A stretch of DNA of 64,000 nucleotides from Bacillus_AB infantis_B (GCF_008180445.1 NZ_VTER01000008.1:124001-188000), one strand, 5' to 3'; shown: positions 16,475-25,418, counted from the stretch's first letter. Made by a program: numbers and translations. The notes: a model not told the origin generated them from the sequence alone.

Positions 16475-17078
16475 AGATACGATATCATTTGAAAAGCTTG
16501 ATGATATTCCCCGTTCCAAAATGCAGAAGGACCGTTCCTTCAAAAAGATTATGGAAGCTGCAGAACCCGGGAGGCTTGAGAAAATACAGGTCAGGCAGTT
16601 CCCTTGGGTGAAGGGACCTCTTTTGACTGCAGCAGCGTTTTTTATTGCGGCTGTCTATTTTTACTCCCAATTCAGCATCCCGGATCAGGACAGCACTTTC
16701 GCTGAATTGAAGGAGCTGCCGATAGCGGATATCATTACAGCAGAAACTGATTCGGAATACAGCTACATTACCAACGGCGTCAACATAGAGCTTAATGAAT
16801 CCAGCTATGCCGAAAACCCTTTCATGAAAGCAATGATCAGGTCCATGCTGCATGAATCGGCCCCAACCAATTATACTCCGGCAGAAAAGCCTTCATATGA
16901 CGCTCTTGTAAGGTTTAAAGGGGGCGACACGCTTCAGCTGAAACTCTGGAATGTCAATGAGGTCATTTACTTCCGGGAGGAGAGCAGTAAAGAATTCTTT
17001 AAGGCTCCTGAAAAGTTATCCAGAAGCATTTTCAAAACCCTGAAAAAGGAAGGGTTCAGCTTAAAGAGAGCCGGATGA
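16458..17078 (+). CDS. membrane protein, probable anti-sigma factor
   Basis: 206 residues starting with TTG, placed 7 bases after an AAAGGGGGG box inside the end of the sigma gene. Residues 1-50 are charged and would be cytoplasmic, one transmembrane helix lies at about 55-71 (LLTAAAFFIAAVYFYSQF), and about 135 residues are extracytoplasmic. Topology, overlap with the ECF sigma gene and small size fit an anti-sigma factor that binds the sigma factor with its N-terminus and senses outside. The N-terminus lacks the classic HxxxCxxC zinc anti-sigma motif. Function inferred from context. Confidence 0.7.
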   Translation: MKELFEDTISFEKLDDIPRSKMQKDRSFKKIMEAAEPGRLEKIQVRQFPWVKGPLLTAAAFFIAAVYFYSQFSIPDQDSTFAELKELPIADIITAETDSEYSYITNGVNIELNESSYAENPFMKAMIRSMLHESAPTNYTPAEKPSYDALVRFKGGDTLQLKLWNVNEVIYFREESSKEFFKAPEKLSRSIFKTLKKEGFSLKRAG

Positions 17079-17145
17079 TGAAAAAGCAGTAAAGATGGGG
17101 AATTGAAGAGGCCGGCAGAAAGAGGCCAATTTAAATGCCAATATG

Positions 17146-17184
17146 AAAAGGCACATGGGAGGGAAATGCCCGTGTGCCTTTTTG
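17146..17184 (+). terminator. rho-independent terminator
   Basis: Long stem AAAAGGCACATGGG / CCCGTGTGCCTTTTT (one wobble) closing the sigma/anti-sigma operon. Confidence 0.85.
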
Positions 17185-17360
17185 TGTTTCCGTATGACAT
17201 ATATTCATACTGCAAAAGAGCCGGACTGGTACGTGAAACCATTTTTAGAAAAAAATTTTTAGACAATTTTCGATATTTTTTTTGAGAAGCAGGTTTAGAA
17301 GCAGAAGAAGCGGGTAGTTTTACAGTAAATTCCTTCTCGGAGTTATGCACCGTTATGGAT

Positions 17361-17374
17361 CCTTTGCGCAAAGG
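17361..17374. promoter_or_regulatory. 14-bp perfect palindrome, candidate LacI-family operator
   Basis: CCTTTGCGCAAAGG, with the central CG typical of LacI-family operators, 54 bases upstream of the sugar-binding protein start. No LacI-type regulator gene lies nearby. Operator role is inference from symmetry and position. Confidence 0.45.
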
Positions 17375-17427
17375 CAGCTGGGTGTTATTTAGGGAGAAAA
17401 AAATAGATAAATTTTAGGGGGATACAT

Positions 17428-18720
17428 ATGAAAAAGGGAATAGCCTTATTAATTTCTGCCTTTCTGCTACTTGGCGTCCTGGCCGGATGCTCAGGCGGAG
17501 AATCAGCTCAGGCAGAAAAAACGAAGGATGGAAAAGTAGTCATTGATTTCTGGACATTCTGGGGATCGGAAACAAGAAGGCCAATCATTGAAAAAATCAT
17601 AGACGACTACAATGGTTCACAGGATAAGGTTTTTGTTAAGCATACATATTTGCCTTGGGGAGATATCTGGACAAAGAACCTTGCTTCAGTGGCTGCAGGA
17701 AATCCGGCAGATGTTATCATCAATGATATCAATACAGTCGGGCAGCGGGCGGAAGCCAAACAGGTTGAAGATTTAAGCAAATATATGGATGAAGGCTTCA
17801 AGGATCAGTTTTATCCGCACCTTTGGGACACGGTCCTTTATGAGGACAAGCCTTATGCAGTTCCATTCAATACAGATACAAGAATTCTATTCTATAATAA
17901 AGCAGCTTTCAAAGAAGCCGGGCTTGATCCGAATAAGCCGCCTTCTACCTGGGCGGAGCTTGAAGAATATGCCGAAAAGCTTGATGTGAAAAATGGCAAA
18001 ACCTATGACAGGGTCGGATTCTATCCGCTTTGGGGAAGCATCGGCGCAGGCAGCTGGATGACCAGTGCAGATGGAGGGAAGAACTTCATCGACAATGGTG
18101 AGCTGAAAATCAATACGCCTAAAAAAGCAGAAGCACTGGAATGGGTGCTCAAATGGCAGGACCGCCTCGGCGAGTCAAATGTTCAGGCGCTGAAGGCCGA
18201 ATTCGGAAGTGAACAGTCCAATCCTTTCATTGCCGGAAAAGTGGCCATGTGGGTGGATGTAGGAACTTTTTATACTCAGATCAGGGATTATGGGCAGGAT
18301 ATGGATTTTGGAGTAGCTCCAATCCCGGCTTATGAAGAAGGTGCTGAAAACTGGAGTGATGGAGGCGGTTTTGTTGCCGAGGTGCCAAAAGGCTCCAGCA
18401 ATCCGGAAGAAGCCATGGACTTTATTAAATATCTGACAGGACCTGAAGCACAGAAATACTGGGCTATGGAGAACTTTGACAATGTTGCCAGCATTGAAGG
18501 TGCTGAGGCAGCAGCAGAAGGGCTGGAAGGAAAAGATAAAGAGGTTTATGAAGCAACCATTGAAAATCTTGAAGATACACAGCTTTTCCCGATCCCGGTT
18601 GAATATCCTGATTATTTGAGCAGGGTAAACCCGCAGATCGACAATGCCCTGCTTGGGAAGCAGTCGCCCGAAGAGGCACTGGAGAAAGCGGAAAATGACG
18701 TTGAAAAACTAAAAAGATAA
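17428..18720 (+). CDS. carbohydrate ABC transporter substrate-binding lipoprotein
   Basis: 430-residue family-1 extracellular solute-binding protein. The signal ends in a lipobox LAGC (lipidated Cys21). The mature part reads VVIDFWTFWGSE and continues through AVPFNTDTRILFYN, both typical of sugar binders of the MalE/MsmE class. First gene of an operon with two permeases. The usual ABC ATPase is missing, as in B. subtilis sugar importers served by a shared MsmX ATPase. The ligand cannot be told from sequence; oligosaccharide or glycoside is likely. AGGGGG box before the ATG. Confidence 0.93.
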   Translation: MKKGIALLISAFLLLGVLAGCSGGESAQAEKTKDGKVVIDFWTFWGSETRRPIIEKIIDDYNGSQDKVFVKHTYLPWGDIWTKNLASVAAGNPADVIINDINTVGQRAEAKQVEDLSKYMDEGFKDQFYPHLWDTVLYEDKPYAVPFNTDTRILFYNKAAFKEAGLDPNKPPSTWAELEEYAEKLDVKNGKTYDRVGFYPLWGSIGAGSWMTSADGGKNFIDNGELKINTPKKAEALEWVLKWQDRLGESNVQALKAEFGSEQSNPFIAGKVAMWVDVGTFYTQIRDYGQDMDFGVAPIPAYEEGAENWSDGGGFVAEVPKGSSNPEEAMDFIKYLTGPEAQKYWAMENFDNVASIEGAEAAAEGLEGKDKEVYEATIENLEDTQLFPIPVEYPDYLSRVNPQIDNALLGKQSPEEALEKAENDVEKLKR

Positions 18721-18729
18721 TACATTCTG

Positions 18730-18760
18730 GAAGAAGAGAAGGGATCTCCTTCTCTTCTTC
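18730..18760 (+). other. intercistronic hairpin between binding protein and permeases
   Basis: Perfect 13-bp stem (GAAGAAGAGAAGG / CCTTCTCTTCTTC), 5-base loop, no T tail. In comparable operons such hairpins protect the upstream message and limit read-through, giving excess binding protein over permease. That role is inferred. Confidence 0.65.
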
Positions 18761-18794
18761 GAATGCAATCATTTCTGGGAAAGGGTGAAGGGGT

Positions 18795-19775
18795 ATGAAA
18801 TCGTATGACTCTACAATTGCCCAAAACGAAGCGAACAGCATGGGCAAAGAGAAGGCTAAGGCTGAGCCGAAGCGGCTTTCGCGAAAAGCGAAAGATAATT
18901 TATTTGGCTATTTATTCATCAGCCCCTGGATCATCGGCTTTCTGGGACTGACTCTCGGACCGCTCTTATTTTCATTATTTGCAAGTTTTACAGATTATAA
19001 TATAACGTCAAGAATGAACTTCATCGGGCTGGATAATTTTAAAAGGATGTTCACGATCGATGATCTTTTCAAAACATCGCTCTGGAATACAATCTATTAT
19101 GTATTATTTTCCGTGCCATTGACCACGGCTGGCGCTATCCTTCTGGCTGTGCTGCTGAATCAGAGGGTAAAAGGGATGAAATTTTTCAGGACAGTCTACT
19201 ATCTGCCTGCCATTCTTTCTGGTGTCGCTGTCTATTTCCTATGGATGCAGCTATTAAGCCCTTCTACAGGCCTTGTCAACACTTTCCTTGCCTGGTTTGG
19301 CATAGAAGGTCCGGCATGGCTGTTCGATCCTGAATGGACCAAGCCTGCCCTGCTGCTTATGAAGATGTGGAGCGTCGGCGGAGGCATGCTCCTGTATCTT
19401 GCCAGCCTGCAGGGTGTTTCAGCCCAAATGTATGAAGCGGCAGACCTGGACGGGGCAAGTTCATTTCAGAAATTTTTCCACATCACTCTGCCAATGATTT
19501 CACCGATCATCTTCTTTGATGTCATTACGAGTACCATTGGATCTTTTCAAATTTTCCAGGAAGCGTATGTGATGACCGAGAACGGAGACGGAGGACCGGG
19601 GAATTCCCTGCTGTTCTACAACCTTCATATGTGGAACAATGCGTTTGAAATCTTTGATATGGGCTACGCCTCAGCGATGGCTTGGCTGCTGTTCCTGATT
19701 GTCATGGTACTGACAGTCATCAATCTGACACTCGGAAAAAAATGGGTTCACTATGAAGGAGGAGACAATAAATGA
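18795..19775 (+). CDS. sugar ABC transporter permease (MalF/MsmF class)
   Basis: 326-residue integral membrane permease with about six hydrophobic segments after a charged cytoplasmic N-terminus of 35 residues. The EAA loop EAADLDGASSFQKFFHITLP, contact site for the ATPase, is intact at about residues 215-235. The stop overlaps the next gene by four bases. Pairs with the second permease to form the importer channel. Confidence 0.93.
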   Translation: MKSYDSTIAQNEANSMGKEKAKAEPKRLSRKAKDNLFGYLFISPWIIGFLGLTLGPLLFSLFASFTDYNITSRMNFIGLDNFKRMFTIDDLFKTSLWNTIYYVLFSVPLTTAGAILLAVLLNQRVKGMKFFRTVYYLPAILSGVAVYFLWMQLLSPSTGLVNTFLAWFGIEGPAWLFDPEWTKPALLLMKMWSVGGGMLLYLASLQGVSAQMYEAADLDGASSFQKFFHITLPMISPIIFFDVITSTIGSFQIFQEAYVMTENGDGGPGNSLLFYNLHMWNNAFEIFDMGYASAMAWLLFLIVMVLTVINLTLGKKWVHYEGGDNK

Positions 19776-20647
19776 AGCAGACAGCTGCTGAAGCACCGAG
19801 GTTTTATGAGACAAAAAAATTCAGGCAGCGGACAAAGCATCTCTTTGTTGCTTTCCTGCTTCTGGCTGGAAGCGTGCTGATCCTATCGCCTCTGTGGTGG
19901 ATGATTTCAACTTCCCTGAAATCACCGCAGGAAATCGCCCAATACCCGCCAACCTTCATTCCGACCGAATTCCATTTCTCGAATTATCTGGAGGCATGGC
20001 AGACAGCACCGTTCACAAGATGGGCGTTTAACACCTTATTTATTGCCCTTGCCGGCATGATCGGTAGCGTGCTTGTTAATTCTCTCGTTGCCTATGCATT
20101 CGCAAAAATCCGTTTCAAAGGCAGAAATGCTCTCTTTGTCATCGTATTATCTACCATGTTAATCCCTGGATTTGTCACTATGGTTCCGCAGTACATTTTA
20201 TTTTCGAAACTCGGCTGGATCAACACGTATCTGCCATTGATTGTTCCTGCCTTCCTGGGAAGTGCATTTTTCATCTTCCTGTTAAGGCAGTTCATGATGG
20301 GGATCCCCAATGAATTGATTGAAGCAGCGGTTCTTGACGGTGCGAGCCATCTGCAGATCTGGTGGAATATCATGCTCCCGCTTACCAAACCCGCACTTAT
20401 TACAGTCGCGCTGTTCTCCTTTAATGGTGCATGGAATGACCTGCTGGGCCCGCTGCTGTATATAAATGACGAAAGCCTGTATACTCTGCAGATTGGACTG
20501 CAGACATTCAAAGGAACAGTATCCACCCAGTGGCACTACCTGATGGCCATGTCAGTAACCGTTCTTCTGCCGGTCGTCCTCTTATTTTTCTTCTTCCAAA
20601 GACACTTCATCGAAGGCTCCAATATTGCTTCGGGGAGTAAGGGGTAA
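19772..20647 (+). CDS. sugar ABC transporter permease (MalG/MsmG class)
   Basis: 291-residue permease with six hydrophobic segments and the EAA loop EAAVLDGASHLQIWWNIMLP. Start overlaps the stop of the preceding permease (ATGA), indicating translational coupling. Last gene of the operon; a 25-bp hairpin follows. Confidence 0.93.
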   Translation: MKQTAAEAPRFYETKKFRQRTKHLFVAFLLLAGSVLILSPLWWMISTSLKSPQEIAQYPPTFIPTEFHFSNYLEAWQTAPFTRWAFNTLFIALAGMIGSVLVNSLVAYAFAKIRFKGRNALFVIVLSTMLIPGFVTMVPQYILFSKLGWINTYLPLIVPAFLGSAFFIFLLRQFMMGIPNELIEAAVLDGASHLQIWWNIMLPLTKPALITVALFSFNGAWNDLLGPLLYINDESLYTLQIGLQTFKGTVSTQWHYLMAMSVTVLLPVVLLFFFFQRHFIEGSNIASGSKG

Positions 20648-20692
20648 GAAAAGGGGAGGCATTTGCTGCCGTATCTTATGAAAATGTGAAAG

Positions 20693-20747
20693 AGCTGAAT
20701 AGAAAGAAGGCATGGCTTCCCCAGCCATGCCTTCTTTCTATTCAGCT
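20693..20747 (+). terminator. perfect 25-bp hairpin after sugar transporter operon
   Basis: Arms 20693-20717 and 20723-20747 are exact reverse complements with a 5-base TCCCC loop. It lies between converging genes and could end transcription either way, but no T tail follows directly. The last part of its right arm is the seed of the adjoining 19-bp tandem repeat. Confidence 0.7.
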
Positions 20748-20804
20748 AGCCAATTTCTATTCAGCTAGCCAATTTCTATTCAGCTAGCCAATTTCTATTA
20801 AGCT
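20735..20804. repeat. 19-bp tandem repeat, three full copies plus a partial
   Basis: Unit TTTCTATTCAGCTAGCCAA at 20735-20753, 20754-20772 and 20773-20791, all identical, then a diverging partial copy from 20792 (TTTCTATTAAGCTGG) in which lies the stop codon of the converging gene. The first copy begins inside the right arm of the 25-bp hairpin. Confidence 0.95.
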
Positions 20805-21556
20805 GGTGCCGGACAGGTGGTTTTCCAGACGCCTTTTACACAGACCTTATCCTTCGGCACATAGCAATCTATGATTGTTTTGCCGGCGCACAGGAGCCTG
20901 CCGACTGAATATTGTGAGCCCGATGAACAGTAGCTGCCAACCAAATTGGCACAAGGAAGAGAAACGCTCCCGTTGGTATAGTTTGTACATTGCCAGCAAA
21001 GATAGTTGCTTACGTTCACACCTTCTTCAGCTGCAGGATTCCCGCTTTGCAGCCCCGCTGAACTGACCATGCTTTCTGCTTTTTCCTCCGTCTGCACCGC
21101 AAGTTCTGCGTATAAATCTGTCTCAGAAACATCTATTGCAGTGGTTGTGCCGGTGGAGAGTTCTTCAAGATAGATAGCTTTATCTTTGAGAATGCTGCTA
21201 TAGTCGATAATATAAGCCTGCATATCATCATTGATGCTGTCATAAGCAAATGTAAGGATGGAGGAGAAACTGACCGTGGCTGCACCGCCTGCGGCAAGTG
21301 AAGCTTCTTCCTTATATTTAATCTCATACTGGACAATCCAGCCATACTGCTGGTCTTTTTCGTCTTTAAGCGGATTCAGGATATAAGGATCGTTTGAGAG
21401 AAAGTCATCTTTAAAGTCTTTATACTCTTCCGTTTTCTTTACGAGCTTAAGAAATTGTTTTTCAGAGGGAATCAGGCTGGCAGTTTCCGGCTGGGCAAAA
21501 GCAGAGGTGGAAAAAGAAAACAGGATGATAAGCAGAATCAGGCCATATTTTTTCAT
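20798..21556 (-). CDS. secreted protein with cysteine-rich C-terminal domain
   Basis: 252 residues. Sec signal peptide (1-21, cleavage after AFA), a soluble domain of about 150 residues starting PETASLIPSEKQFLKLVKK, then from about residue 185 a compact domain with eight cysteines (CWQC ... C ... C ... C ... C ... C ... C) ending CPAPA. The two-part plan, N-terminal domain plus small cysteine-rich C-terminus, recalls halocin C8-like bacteriocin precursors, in which the N-terminal part is the immunity region; this likeness is architectural only and I cannot claim homology. The stop codon lies in the last partial unit of the 19-bp repeat. Monocistronic. Confidence 0.75.
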   Translation of the reverse strand: MKKYGLILLIILFSFSTSAFAQPETASLIPSEKQFLKLVKKTEEYKDFKDDFLSNDPYILNPLKDEKDQQYGWIVQYEIKYKEEASLAAGGAATVSFSSILTFAYDSINDDMQAYIIDYSSILKDKAIYLEELSTGTTTAIDVSETDLYAELAVQTEEKAESMVSSAGLQSGNPAAEEGVNVSNYLCWQCTNYTNGSVSLPCANLVGSYCSSGSQYSVGRLLCAGKTIIDCYVPKDKVCVKGVWKTTCPAPA

Positions 21557-21731
21557 TCAGCAGTCCTCCAATAAGTTTTTCTTTTACTGTACCTTATATT
21601 TCCATTTGGAGATATGGGGAAAATTTATTAAAGATAAAATGGTTCTATACTACTAAAGAGATCAGATATGTCTTTTTATATCCAATTCCTGTTTTACCAA
21701 CAAAAAGCACCCTGCTTAAACAGAGTGCTTC

Positions 21732-22502
21732 TCATATTCTATAAAAATTCCTGGTATTAGTCAGCAGGAGCTTATATACCTCCGGCAATTCCATTTTTTC
21801 GATTTCAGAAATTATAGCTGCTGAACGATGGATCATGAGCGGTGAAGTCATTTGTTTATTGAAAGGCTCTTCGAATGGCCAGGGGCCGTCTGTTTCAGCC
21901 ATCACCTGCCTAATTGGGTAGTCTTTTACCAGAGATTGAATTTCCCTTTCGTACAATACATCAGGAGTCACTGAGATGAAATAGCCATTGGCGGCCATTC
22001 GTTCAGCCGTAAGAGCTGAGCCTTTGAACCAATGAAAATGGGCTTTTTCGATAGAATACTTTTCAAGCAGGCTGCACACTATCTCTGCATCTTCATAGAT
22101 GCTATGGAGGATGACGGGGAGCTGCCACTCCTTTGCTTTCTGGACAAACAGCTCCAGTATTTCAAGATAAGGTTCCAGGCCTATAAAGGAAGCACCCTGT
22201 TCTTGTCTTAAATAGTATGGAAGGCCGACCTCTCCGATGGCTATCATATTTTCTTTATGATCCCCCATCCAGCCTATCAGATCCGCAAGTTCTGCTTCAG
22301 GAGGGAGGACCTGTTCCGGATGAAACCCAAAAGCAGGCTTTACCTTTGAAAACCTCTCTGCAAGGAGCAGGTTCTTTTTGCAGGAGCTGAGATCCCACGA
22401 GACAGTTACGAGTGATTCGAGCTCCGGTATGCTGCAAATATCAGCAATATCCTGATCAGCATAGCGGTCCAGGTGGATATGGCTGTCAATAATCTTTTTC
22501 AT
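21732..22502 (-). CDS. TatD-family metal-dependent hydrolase in thiamine operon
   Basis: 256-residue TatD-like amidohydrolase-superfamily protein. All expected metal ligands are visible: HxH in SHIHLD near the N-terminus, Glu in IGEVGLP, His in PVILHS, His in AHFHWF and Asp in AETDGPW. Family members are nucleases or hydrolases of uncertain substrate. Its start overlaps by four bases the end of the ATPase gene, making it the last gene of a TPP-riboswitch operon for thiamine-precursor uptake. That fixed position suggests a substrate linked to pyrimidine salvage rather than DNA, but this is inference. Confidence 0.88.
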   Translation of the reverse strand: MKKIIDSHIHLDRYADQDIADICSIPELESLVTVSWDLSSCKKNLLLAERFSKVKPAFGFHPEQVLPPEAELADLIGWMGDHKENMIAIGEVGLPYYLRQEQGASFIGLEPYLEILELFVQKAKEWQLPVILHSIYEDAEIVCSLLEKYSIEKAHFHWFKGSALTAERMAANGYFISVTPDVLYEREIQSLVKDYPIRQVMAETDGPWPFEEPFNKQMTSPLMIHRSAAIISEIEKMELPEVYKLLLTNTRNFYRI

Positions 22503-23245
22503 CCCTTTTCCCTACTTGGCCGCAGCGAATGATGGATCTTTCTTTTCCATTCCAGGAATTCCTCTTCCAGGAACAGTTCTTCTCTCCTTGGCCGGGAAAA
22601 AGGCACCTTAAATTCTGCTGCTGTATGGGCCGGCTTTTCTGATAAAACGATGATGCGATCTGACAGAAAAAGAGCTTCTTCTATATTATGAGTGATAAAG
22701 ATGATGGCCGGCCGCTGCTCTTCCCATATATTCAGGAGCCACTTCTGCATATCAAGCCGCGTCAGTTCATCCAGCGCCGAGAAAGGCTCATCCAGGCAAA
22801 GAAGCTCCTGCGGGCTGAGCAGCGCTCTTATGAAGGAAGCGCGCTGCTTCATTCCGCCGGATAATTCATGCGGATAGGCATGCGCATACTGCCCGAGCCC
22901 TGCTTTATGTATCATTTCCATGGCTTTTTCCTTATCTGTTCTGCCTGTCAGTTCCTGTCCCAGAAGGACATTTTGCAAAACTGTCCTCCACGGAAGAAGG
23001 GAAGGGGTCTGCGGCATATAACTCATGAATCCTTTTTGCCCATTGATCGCTCGGCCGTTCATCTGGATGCTTCCTTCATCGGGCAGAAGCAGCCCCCCGA
23101 TCAGATTGAAAATGGTGCTTTTTCCGCTTCCCGAGGGCCCGAGAAGGGAGACGAATTCACCTTCATTGACTTTAAGGCTAAAGTTATTAAGGACCATCTG
23201 TTCCCCAAAAGATTTTGATATATTATCCAGGTGCAGGAGATTCAT
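22499..23245 (-). CDS. thiZ: ABC transporter ATPase, thiamine-precursor importer
   Basis: 248-residue ATPase of the nitrate/sulfonate/taurine/pyrimidine class. Walker A GPSGSGKST, Q loop near YMPQTPSLLPWR, signature LSGGMKQR, Walker B LLCLDEPFSALD, switch ITHN. Overlaps by four bases both the permease gene upstream and the TatD-like gene downstream. Energises uptake by the ThiX/ThiY proteins. Confidence 0.9.
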   Translation of the reverse strand: MNLLHLDNISKSFGEQMVLNNFSLKVNEGEFVSLLGPSGSGKSTIFNLIGGLLLPDEGSIQMNGRAINGQKGFMSYMPQTPSLLPWRTVLQNVLLGQELTGRTDKEKAMEMIHKAGLGQYAHAYPHELSGGMKQRASFIRALLSPQELLCLDEPFSALDELTRLDMQKWLLNIWEEQRPAIIFITHNIEEALFLSDRIIVLSEKPAHTAAEFKVPFSRPRREELFLEEEFLEWKRKIHHSLRPSREKG

Positions 23246-24006
23246 TTTATCTGCTCCTTTTTATTCCATTTTAAAAGCAGGCTCTCTGCCAAAAGGATTG
23301 CTCCGAAGAAAAGCAGGCTTAATATCATAATGGCAAAAATGGCTACAAATACACGGTCTGTCCGGAAGGAGGAGGAGGCGAGCGTCATAAAAACGCCTAT
23401 CCCTTTTTCCGAACCGAGCCATTCGGAGATGACAGCGCCCATTACACTGTAGGTGGCCGAGATTTTGAGCCCTGAAAATAGCGAGGGCAGGGAGCCGGGC
23501 CATTCCAGCTTCCAGAACAGCTGCCTTTTGGTGGCTCCTGACATGGCCATATAATGCTTGAGCTCGGCTGGAACCTGCCTGAAACCGTCCAAAGCTGCCA
23601 CAGTGATTGGAAAAAAACAGACAAGAATAATGACAATGAATTTCGGCAGCAGCCCAAATCCGAACCAGATGACAAGGAGAGGGGCAAGGACGATGACAGG
23701 GACATTCTGGGATAATATCAGCAGCGGGTAAACAGATTCCCTTACAGCCGGCAGACGGTGAAGGATGATGGCCGCAGTGAGCCCGAAAATAGTCCCCAGT
23801 GCAAAGCCGGACAGTGATAAAAGCACCGTTGACGCCAGGTGTCCGGAAAAACGGGCCCAGCTTTCGACAGATTCAGCTATGATGTCAGAGGGCGGAGGCA
23901 GGAGCCAGGCAGGGACTTCTGCCAGCCTGACTGCCGCTTCCCATAGAATGAACAAAAGGAGGAGAACCGCTGCCGGCTTCCATCCTCTTACAAACACTTT
24001 CTTCAT
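23242..24006 (-). CDS. thiX: ABC transporter permease, thiamine-precursor importer
   Basis: 254-residue permease of the SsuC/TauC/ThiX class with about six hydrophobic segments and an EAA-type loop (MAMSGATKRQLFWKLEWPGSLP). Overlaps its neighbours by four bases on both sides. With the NMT1-type lipoprotein and the ATPase it forms a ThiXYZ importer. Confidence 0.9.
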   Translation of the reverse strand: MKKVFVRGWKPAAVLLLLFILWEAAVRLAEVPAWLLPPPSDIIAESVESWARFSGHLASTVLLSLSGFALGTIFGLTAAIILHRLPAVRESVYPLLILSQNVPVIVLAPLLVIWFGFGLLPKFIVIILVCFFPITVAALDGFRQVPAELKHYMAMSGATKRQLFWKLEWPGSLPSLFSGLKISATYSVMGAVISEWLGSEKGIGVFMTLASSSFRTDRVFVAIFAIMILSLLFFGAILLAESLLLKWNKKEQIK

Positions 24007-24293
24007 TTATATTTATCCGTCAGGTCATCCATCGTGATTCCATCAGGCTGAAACAGAATTTTGACCTGGGAAATCACATTTTTGCTTCCCATTTCGATCA
24101 TTCTTTCATTCATTCTTGCGATAATCCCGAATAGCTCTTCAAGCTCGCCTTCCATTGTTGTCTCCAGCGGATGGACCTCGTATTTGACTCCGGATTCTGC
24201 AATGATTTTAATCGCTTCATCCACATATGGAATGACATCTTCCCCGTTTTTTGTTTTAGGTATGATCTGAATGCTGATCAGTGTACTGGCCAT
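24003..24293 (-). CDS. thiamine-binding protein family (MTH1187/YkoF-like)
   Basis: 96-residue small ferredoxin-like-fold protein of the MTH1187 family: SIQIIPKT at the start, VHPLETTMEGEL in the middle and SQVKILFQPDG near the end. Relatives bind thiamine or its pyrimidine. It lies between the lipoprotein and permease genes with a four-base overlap to the latter, so a cytoplasmic binding or delivery role for the imported pyrimidine is likely. Confidence 0.88.
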   Translation of the reverse strand: MASTLISIQIIPKTKNGEDVIPYVDEAIKIIAESGVKYEVHPLETTMEGELEELFGIIARMNERMIEMGSKNVISQVKILFQPDGITMDDLTDKYK

Positions 24294-24304
24294 TATAGTT
24301 CCTC

Positions 24305-25303
24305 CTATTCTGGCAAAAATTCATTGGTAAAAGCTTTTTCAGCGTCCAGCTCGCTGTCAAGCAGTTTATTTTCATACATCCATTGGGCATAGTTTTCCCA
24401 AACCTCTATACTCTGTTCTCCCCATTGTTCTGCATCATCCTGATATTTTGGAGAAAGCCACTCCTGGCTTTTCCTGACCAGCTCGGCGTCTAAATCAGGT
24501 GCAGCCTCAAGCAGGATATCAGCAGCTTCTTCCGGATTCTTGATTGCAAACTGATAGCCCTGTGATGCTGCTTTTACAAAGGCTTTGACAGTATCAGGAC
24601 TATTTTTGATCATTTTTTCATTGGTAGCCAGAACAGGTGTATAATAATCGAGTTTGTCGGAATAGTCGGTAAGGTAGACCATATTCAGATCTTCTCCGCG
24701 AAGCTCCGCCTCGACGCCTGTCCATCCATAATAAATCCAGGCAAAATCGATATCCCTTTTAACAGCTGTAAAGAAATCGGCATCCCCCATGTTAACAAAG
24801 GAAACATCTGAGACATCTGCATTTTCCTGCTTCATTAATGAGGCGATAACAGATTCCTCAACAGGCGATCCCCAGCCTCCATATTTTTTTCCGGCAAAAT
24901 CCTTTGGCGAGTCGATATTTTTTGCTGCAGGAGAAGCAAAGCCGGATGTATTATGCTGTATGACGGCGGCTACTGACACAAGCGGGACACCCTGAACCCG
25001 TGCCTGTGTAATACTTTCCTGATAGCTGACGCCAAAGTCGGCCTTACCGGAAGCAACCAGCTGGTCTGCTCCAGCGTCACCAGGCATGATGATTTCTGCA
25101 TCAAGGCCATTTTCTTTAAAATAATTTTTCGCTTTGGCAGCGTAAAGTCCAGTGTGATTAGTATTAGGTGTCCAGTCAAGGACAACCGTTATCTTTTCCA
25201 GGTCCTGCCCTTTATCAGCTTGTTTTTCTTCCTGACCAGTCTGTCCTCCGGTGCAGCCGGCAAGCAGCCAGACAGTGCACAATGCGCTGAGCCATTTCTT
25301 CAT
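24305..25303 (-). CDS. thiY: thiamine-precursor-binding lipoprotein (NMT1/THI5-like)
   Basis: 332-residue periplasmic-type binding lipoprotein; lipobox LAGC with Cys17. The motif VVLDWTPNTNHTGLYAA is the signature of ThiY proteins that bind N-formylaminopyrimidine in B. halodurans. GGAGG lies 7 bases before the ATG at 25303; an in-frame TTG six bases earlier is less well placed. First gene of the five-gene operon, directly behind the TPP riboswitch. Confidence 0.92.
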   Translation of the reverse strand: MKKWLSALCTVWLLAGCTGGQTGQEEKQADKGQDLEKITVVLDWTPNTNHTGLYAAKAKNYFKENGLDAEIIMPGDAGADQLVASGKADFGVSYQESITQARVQGVPLVSVAAVIQHNTSGFASPAAKNIDSPKDFAGKKYGGWGSPVEESVIASLMKQENADVSDVSFVNMGDADFFTAVKRDIDFAWIYYGWTGVEAELRGEDLNMVYLTDYSDKLDYYTPVLATNEKMIKNSPDTVKAFVKAASQGYQFAIKNPEEAADILLEAAPDLDAELVRKSQEWLSPKYQDDAEQWGEQSIEVWENYAQWMYENKLLDSELDAEKAFTNEFLPE

Positions 25304-25418
25304 GATCAATCCTCCATGCTGTTTCTGATATTATTCCAAAAAGACCGCCGGATAATGGCATAAACTAATTCTGGATAACCGCGGGCGGAGGTGCTGTTCC
25401 TTTATATCCCGATGCAAA

